64,000 nt of DNA, taken from NCBI GenBank assembly GCA_021734255.1, contig JAIPJM010000001.1:124001-188000 (forward strand), written 5' to 3'. The notes below the pieces were generated by a model. The model was not told where the DNA came from. It made no database searches and saw nothing but the letters and a program-made list of their open reading frames with translations. Below are positions 58,759 to 64,000 of this stretch, in pieces (position 1 is the first letter of the stretch; every line of letters starts with the position of its first letter). The translations under genes and the position numbers were made by a program. Source of the stretch: Fidelibacterota bacterium. GTDB taxonomy: Bacteria > Fidelibacterota > UBA8477 > JABMPR01.

Positions 58759-58913
58759 CTAAACACCTACCAAGCGTGTGCTGCAGACTCAGAAGGGGAG
58801 ATTACTTAATGATTATTATATACAACTATACAGAAAAGAAAGAAATGGGGTTGTGCTGCAAAAGCGCGGACCGTCGTGTGTATTATCAGGCAAGAATTTA
58901 CCAAAGAAACGGA

Positions 58914-59311
58914 TGATTCCTAAAACCGCTACAATGAGAATCGCCCGACCCACCGACAATCTGCCAGCGATCACCAAAATGTATATGGATGGTTTGGGAT
59001 TCACGTTGCTGGGCAGTTTTGAGGACCACGCTGGCTTTGATGGCTCCATTCTGGGTCACGAGGAGCATCCCTACCATTTAGAATTTACCCACCACAAAGG
59101 CACCACAGTGGGCCAGGCACCGACACAGGACAACCTGCTGGTCTTCTATATTCCTGACACAGACACCTGGGAAAGCAGCTGTGAGCAGATGCTCAAGGCT
59201 GGTTTTAATCCTGTCGTGTCCTATAATCCCTATTGGGGTGAGCGTGGTAAAACCTTTGAAGACGTGGACGGCTACCGGGTGGTGTTACAAAACAGTGAGC
59301 GGTTAGAATAA
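58914..59311 (+). CDS. VOC/glyoxalase family protein
   Basis: RIARPTDNLPAITKMYMDGLGFTLLGSF...YNPYWGERGKTFEDVDGYRVVL; likely start near 58914 within ORF 58778-59311. Confidence 0.85.
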
Positions 59312-59367
59312 GCTCACAAGTCAAGGTTTAAGCGCCAACAGCGCCACACAGCAGAAAGGCAGAGAAA

Positions 59368-59634
59368 ATGAAAAGTAAATTGATGCAGTTCCTGTTTCCC
59401 ATCGAAAGCGATCCGGTAAGTTGGGCGGAGTGGATCGTCGGCTCGTGGACCAAGTTTTTGATCTGGGGAACTTTGTATTCTTACATTGCTTACAGTGTCG
59501 TGATGCGAGTAGCCAGTGGCGAGTCGGATCGTCCCGTCTATGCTGCCATGCTGTTGATCATTTTCTATCTAACCCTCCTGTATGGTCTCAGACATTTATA
59601 CATGGCCGTGAAGCGCAAAGAAAAATTGGATTGA
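59368..59634 (+). CDS. Small membrane protein
   Basis: 88-aa ORF with two TM segments. Confidence 0.55.
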   Translation: MKSKLMQFLFPIESDPVSWAEWIVGSWTKFLIWGTLYSYIAYSVVMRVASGESDRPVYAAMLLIIFYLTLLYGLRHLYMAVKRKEKLD

Positions 59635-59745
59635 TCGCTTTCTGATAATACTCTTGCTGATATTGATCAACGGGGGTTGGTGAGGATTGTAGCAAAAGTG
59701 ATAGACCATGCTTTGCCATAGATCCGCTAGAAAGAGAGGAATATC

Positions 59746-60183
59746 ATGGACATCAATGAAAATGCCGCGCTGAAAACCAGCCAAGAAATCGAAATTGAGG
59801 CGTCGGTGGGGACCGTCTGGAACATACAGACCAACATCGAATCGTGGCCAGACTGGCAGCCTGAGATCACGGATGCGAAGATGATGGGCTCCCTTGAACT
59901 GGGGTCGACCTTTACGTGGAAATCAGGCGGATTTAAACTTACCTCCACCATCAATAAGCTTACAGAAAACAGCTTCATCGGATGGAGCGGCAAGGGCTTT
60001 GGTGCAAGCGCCATTCATACCTGGGAATTTATCGCCCTGGAGAATGGAAACACGCTGCTGCGCACAAATGAATCCATGGACGGTTGGCTGGTGAAACTAC
60101 TGAAAGGTATGATGAAAAAGAAGCTCCATGAGTCGCTTGATGTTTGGCTAAAGGCTTTGAAGGTAGCGTCAGAGTCTCGGTAA
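59746..60183 (+). CDS. SRPBCC family protein
   Basis: IEIEASVGTVWNIQTNIESWPDWQPEITDAKM. Confidence 0.85.
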   Translation: MDINENAALKTSQEIEIEASVGTVWNIQTNIESWPDWQPEITDAKMMGSLELGSTFTWKSGGFKLTSTINKLTENSFIGWSGKGFGASAIHTWEFIALENGNTLLRTNESMDGWLVKLLKGMMKKKLHESLDVWLKALKVASESR

Positions 60184-60326
60184 GCGCTTGCTGAAAAAGA
60201 CACTTTTTCAGCTTTGTCCACCTACGCTCTTCCGTCTAGGCTTTTAGCTACGCCGGGACAAGTCAAGTGACGGCGCGACTAATCGAGCAAACAAAACGTC
60301 TAGCTAAATCAAGTTCCGATGGCTGG

Positions 60327-61877
60327 CTAGCGAACCGAAATGTAGGTCTTGCTACTTTCGTTCCCCAGCCGATCCAGCGCTGTAACCGCCACCCTGTCCA
60401 GGGTTTCTGGCATCTCCATCTCCTCCTCTGATTCTGAGCGTAAGGTCAAAGGCACGCTCAGGGTGAGGTGCTCAGATGTGAGGATCTCATAGTACCAGTT
60501 ATCCCCTCGCTGCATGTAGACGATCCAGGCATGGACATCAGATTTGTCCTCATGGAGCCAGTGGATGTTGGCGTTGCCGTCAGACAGGTCCAGCTCCACC
60601 AGGGGGGCTGCCGGGGCTTCGTTATCCAACCAGGGTGAGGGCGGTACCAGGGCCCGCTGCTTATAGGGACCCGCCAACAGGATGTCAGCGAACCCGCCGT
60701 AATTCTTCTGTAAAGCCTTCATTGAGAAATGGACCACACCGGGACCGTCCGGCACCATGCCGCGGGTGATCATGATCTGGGAGAAGCGTTCGTTGGCACC
60801 CGCTTCATCTTTGATCCGGCTGGTGAAAATGCCGGGCCAGAGATTGCGGTCATGGGTGTTCTGACCCTTCCACCAACCCAGGAGCACAGGAAAACTCTGG
60901 GGGATCTGGCGTGTGGGCCAATACAGCTGCGGTGTCCAGTAATCCACCCAGCCTTCATTTAGCCACAGCTTGGCATCTGCATATAATTTGGCGTACTGGT
61001 CATAGCCCATAATGGAGGGCGGGTTGCCGGGACGCCAGATCCCAAAGGGACTGATCCCGAACTTGACCCAGGGCTTCTCAGCCTTGATGCCTTTATAGAC
61101 CCGCTCCACGAAAACGTTCACATGATGGCGACGCCAGTCCTCGCGACTCATGGTACCGCCGGCATTCTGGTAGCCTTCCCAGGATCGGTCATCAGGGAAT
61201 TCTCCTGAACCGTAGGGAAAGAAATAGTCATCGAAATGAACCCCGTCAATGTCGTAGCGCTTGACCACATCCATGATCACATCAAAGGAATGATTCTGGG
61301 TGCCCGCCATGGTGGGGTCCATCCAGAGGTAGCCATTGTCCACTTCCCGGACCAGTTCCGGTCGGGTGGCGGCGATAGAGGTTTCATTCCGTTCGCCCTT
61401 GGGATGATGGGCCCGATAAGGGTTGAACCAGGCGTGGAGTTCGATGCCGCGTTTATGGGACTCTTCCACCCAGAACTCCAGGGGATCATAAAAAGGGACC
61501 GGCGGCATACCCTGGGCTCCGGTGAGATAATAGGACCAGGGTTCCAGCTCGCTCTCATACAGGGCGTCGCACTGGGGGCGGACCTGAAAAATAATGGCAT
61601 TCAGGTTCAGGATGGCGGCGCTGTCCAGAATCAGCAGCGCTTCCGCTTTTTGCTCCTCGGTGGTCAGGCCCGGTTTGCTGGGCCAATCGATATTGGCAAC
61701 GGTGGCCACCCAGGCGGCGCGGAATTCCCGGGGGACCTCAAATTCTCCTGTAGCAGGTGCAGGAGGCGCGATAGGAGGGCTTGGAGCTGGTGATGGTTTG
61801 GGTGTAGAGCAGGCCAGAATGGCAGTGATTACGATCAGGGTTAGCGTGGTGCGGACAAGCCAGATAGATTTTTTCAT
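60327..61877 (-). CDS. Family-10-like glycosyl hydrolase lipoprotein (DUF187/GHL10 type)
   Basis: EFRAAWVATVANIDWPSKPGL, NAIIFQVRPQCDALY, HAWFNPYRAHH, DGVHFDDYFFPYG; lipobox ILAC. Confidence 0.9.
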   Translation of the reverse strand: MKKSIWLVRTTLTLIVITAILACSTPKPSPAPSPPIAPPAPATGEFEVPREFRAAWVATVANIDWPSKPGLTTEEQKAEALLILDSAAILNLNAIIFQVRPQCDALYESELEPWSYYLTGAQGMPPVPFYDPLEFWVEESHKRGIELHAWFNPYRAHHPKGERNETSIAATRPELVREVDNGYLWMDPTMAGTQNHSFDVIMDVVKRYDIDGVHFDDYFFPYGSGEFPDDRSWEGYQNAGGTMSREDWRRHHVNVFVERVYKGIKAEKPWVKFGISPFGIWRPGNPPSIMGYDQYAKLYADAKLWLNEGWVDYWTPQLYWPTRQIPQSFPVLLGWWKGQNTHDRNLWPGIFTSRIKDEAGANERFSQIMITRGMVPDGPGVVHFSMKALQKNYGGFADILLAGPYKQRALVPPSPWLDNEAPAAPLVELDLSDGNANIHWLHEDKSDVHAWIVYMQRGDNWYYEILTSEHLTLSVPLTLRSESEEEMEMPETLDRVAVTALDRLGNESSKTYISVR

Positions 61878-62048
61878 AGGAGGTGTTCCCGGTTGTTTTT
61901 GATAACTACGATTGCCTGTGAATATAAGCGAGGAGGGAAGAATTCAGAAGTCAGTAGTTGGGCTTTGGACCAGCTCTTTTGGGAGTTTGGCAGCCCAAAA
62001 ACCCCAGGGATCAAGCTGGAGGTATAGTTTTGTCTACACATAAATACG

Positions 62049-62247
62049 TACCATTATATTAGTTATATTTTATCAAAACAAACAAAATGCCATCGAATTA
62101 GTATAAATATACCATTATAGTGGTGTTTAGAAGACATTTTTATGGAATTGGTGTAAATATGACGATAGTGTACCGGTTTAATGATATATTCTTGACATTA
62201 AATGGTGAAATGATTATATTTGATTGAATATTTACAATAAAATGGTA
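62049..62247. promoter_or_regulatory. Putative HipB operator cluster
   Basis: TACCATTATA at 62049-62058 and 62110-62119; inverted TAAAATGGTA at 62238-62247. Confidence 0.45.
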
Positions 62248-62253
62248 CAAAGT

Positions 62254-62466
62254 ATGAATGCTAAAGAACTGGGGAAGCGGATCAAACAGCGCAGAAAAAC
62301 GTTGGGGCTCACCATCAGAGAGCTGGCTGATCTCACAGGATTATCCAAGACCACCATCTCGCAGGTGGAGCAAGGGAGTGGGAATCCGACGCTTGAGGTG
62401 CTGTTTGAGATCTTTGAATACCTCAACCTGGAAATGCGAGTCGAAGTGAAGGATCTGGAGGTCTGA
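62254..62466 (+). CDS. hipB: HipB-like XRE-family antitoxin/repressor
   Basis: HTH LGKRIKQRRKTLGLTIRELADLTGLSKTTISQVEQGSGNPTLEVL. Confidence 0.88.
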   Translation: MNAKELGKRIKQRRKTLGLTIRELADLTGLSKTTISQVEQGSGNPTLEVLFEIFEYLNLEMRVEVKDLEV

Positions 62467-62468
62467 CT

Positions 62469-62813
62469 GTGGAGTCGGTGAAAAGACTTGAGGTCATCTA
62501 TAAGGGCAAAGTGAAAGCTGGAGAACTCTGGGTAGATGATGATGGTTTTCATTTTGAATATGACGATGCCTTCAGGGAGGATGTTAGCACGCGACCTATT
62601 TCGGTCAATATGCCCAAAAAGCGAAAGTCGTATCAGTCCAACACTCTGTTCCCTTATTTTAGGTCCATCCTCAGCGAGGGTGAAAATCGAAAGCAGATCT
62701 GTAAGGCCTTAGGAATTGATCCCAGCGATGAGTGGAGCCTGCTGGCTATGACCTGTCAATATGATACCATTGGGGCAATAACAGTGAGAAGCAAAGATCA
62801 TGGCACAGTGTAA
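62469..62813 (+). CDS. hipS: HipS-like (HipA N-terminal subdomain) protein
   Basis: VIYKGKVKAGELWVDDDGFHFEYDDAF...NTLFPYFRSILSEGENR; overlaps hipT. Confidence 0.8.
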   Translation: MESVKRLEVIYKGKVKAGELWVDDDGFHFEYDDAFREDVSTRPISVNMPKKRKSYQSNTLFPYFRSILSEGENRKQICKALGIDPSDEWSLLAMTCQYDTIGAITVRSKDHGTV

Positions 62814-63741
62814 TGGCTGTCTGAAGGACAATATCGACGGGTTCTGCAGTGCCTGCGAAACCGCCCTCTTTGACCGGTCAAAGGTCTCTCCTCAACTCAC
62901 ATTCAATTGGGAGGATATTTCAAAAAGAATCGATGGCCAGCCCATGGGCTTCAGTGTTTCCGGTATTCAACGGAAAGGATTTGTAGGTAAGCCGAGAGGA
63001 CTTGAACTGGTGCCCAAGTTGGATGTGAATGCACCATCTCAATACATCATTAAGCCCATGCTATCTCAATTTGATCAAGCCCTTGAATCGCCAGCAAACG
63101 AACACGTGACCATGCAGATGGCCAAACAGCTTTTCGGGATCAGAACGGCTGCGTGTGCCTTTATGAGCTTTGCCAATGGCGCGCCAGCATATCTCACGCG
63201 ACGCTTTGACTATAATCAGGATGGCGAAAAACTGAACCAGGAAGATTTCGCTTCCGTCTTGCAGGCCGACGATAAATACAAATCAAAAACCTATGGGGAT
63301 GTTGGTGAAAGCTTGAGTCCGCTGGACAAAATAAATTTTCTTAGAATCCTTATATTCAATTTCCTTACGGGTAACGGAGACGTTCACCTTAAAAATATTT
63401 CCCTGCTGGAAACGGCAGATGGCGACATGATGCTCTCCCCCGCTTATGATCTGATGAACACAAAACTCCATCTCAGAGATAACCTGATGGCACTGAACCT
63501 GTTCAAAGAGCTGGAGCAGACCAGCTTGCCGCTAGGTGAAAAGTACCAGTACTCCCTGAAAGACTTTGTCGAATTTGGCAGGCGGTTGAACATAAAGAAA
63601 GCCAACATCATCAGAACGATCGGACAGTTCAATAACAAAGAGCATGAGATGTCGGCCATGATAGACCGATCGTTTTTATCTGAAGCAGCGAAAAAACTGT
63701 ATACGGATAATGTTCTGGACAATTATCGAAGATTGGGCTAA
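62800..63741 (+). CDS. hipT: HipT-like Ser/Thr kinase toxin
   Basis: SVSGIQRKG Gly-rich loop, YLTRRFDY, NFLTGNGDVHLKNISLL catalytic loop, LSPAYDLMNT. Confidence 0.88.
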   Translation: MAQCNGCLKDNIDGFCSACETALFDRSKVSPQLTFNWEDISKRIDGQPMGFSVSGIQRKGFVGKPRGLELVPKLDVNAPSQYIIKPMLSQFDQALESPANEHVTMQMAKQLFGIRTAACAFMSFANGAPAYLTRRFDYNQDGEKLNQEDFASVLQADDKYKSKTYGDVGESLSPLDKINFLRILIFNFLTGNGDVHLKNISLLETADGDMMLSPAYDLMNTKLHLRDNLMALNLFKELEQTSLPLGEKYQYSLKDFVEFGRRLNIKKANIIRTIGQFNNKEHEMSAMIDRSFLSEAAKKLYTDNVLDNYRRLG

Positions 63742-63808
63742 AAACCATCAATGGACCCCCTGGTATTGATTCCATATCCATTGCTTGCCGCGAATACAAT
63801 GTGATAGG

Positions 63809-63929
63809 TGTGGGAGGGCTAATGGTCTCTTGACATGTGCCGAAGGATACTGGAATAATATCTAACAAGATGTGGTGGCAAGCAGAGGAGGCCGTTTCGC
63901 GAAACGGCCCATCTGAGTGCCCTCCCACA
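63809..63929. repeat. Nested inverted-repeat element downstream of hipT
   Basis: Outer arms TGTGGGAGGGC/GCCCTCCCACA; inner perfect palindrome GGCCGTTTCGCGAAACGGCC (63890-63909). Confidence 0.65.
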
Positions 63930-64000
63930 ATATCAGGGTCAGCAGATCAATAATTTCTTGTAAACCGGAAACAATAATCTATCATTGGAATTATAAGATT

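Noticed and set aside
58756-58900. Full attC after cassette 5
   Set aside because: A partial R'' (AATATAAC) is present, but no convincing L boxes or R' (GTTRRRY) could be found; the right boundary is left open.
61236-61793. 185-aa ORF antisense to the glycosyl hydrolase-like gene
   Set aside because: Shadow ORF of a strongly supported minus-strand CDS; same reasoning for other antisense ORFs (e.g. 1884-2516, 37073-37702, 15872-16399, 19276-19800).
1-64000. CRISPR array, tRNA or rRNA genes
   Set aside because: No regularly spaced direct repeats with unique spacers, and no recognisable tRNA/rRNA sequence, were seen by eye; a tRNAscan/CRISPR search would be needed to exclude them.

Overview
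The window is mostly ordinary chromosome. The gene content (alternative complex III, a T9SS-type C-terminal sorting domain, FecR-domain proteins, fused E1 subunits) suggests an FCB-group bacterium such as Marinimicrobia/SAR406 or a relative; this placement is inference. It carries actC(partial)/actD/actE/actF, a lipoate/2-oxoacid dehydrogenase operon, a queD-yhhQ-folE plus AmgK-RapZ/MurU-like cluster, arsM/arsR, recG, an ABC transporter, several small stress or DUF genes, and a three-gene HipBST-like toxin-antitoxin locus at the right end. Two stretches stand out. (1) At 53.37-58.8 kb an AT-rich block of five co-oriented orphan genes has the signature of an integron gene-cassette array without a visible integrase. 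At the first four cassettes the R'' box just after the stop codon is the reverse complement of the R' sequence that begins the same cassette (9/9, 9/9, 9/10 and 13/13 nt). Two sites are full-length attC-like and two are collapsed to about 20 nt. The cargo includes a PD-(D/E)xK-like protein, a membrane-anchored HerA-like ATPase, a DUF4145-like protein and a Zn-ribbon membrane protein, so a defence role is plausible but unproven. (2) At 3714-4790 a thioredoxin-fold lipoprotein has an in-frame TGA exactly where the first Cys of the CxxC motif should be (W-U-G-S-C). It is followed at SECIS spacing by a CGGCU-GGA-AGCCG hairpin, making it a strong selenoprotein candidate. Other observations: several dispersed MITE/REP-like intergenic repeat families, two single-nucleotide frameshifts, a decayed outer-membrane protein gene, an ABC permease with an apparent AUC start next to a repeat insertion, a PTPS/QueD homolog with Asp in place of the catalytic Cys, and a FecR/beta-barrel fusion with a paralog that shares its leader hairpin. 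No rRNA, tRNA or CRISPR array was recognised.
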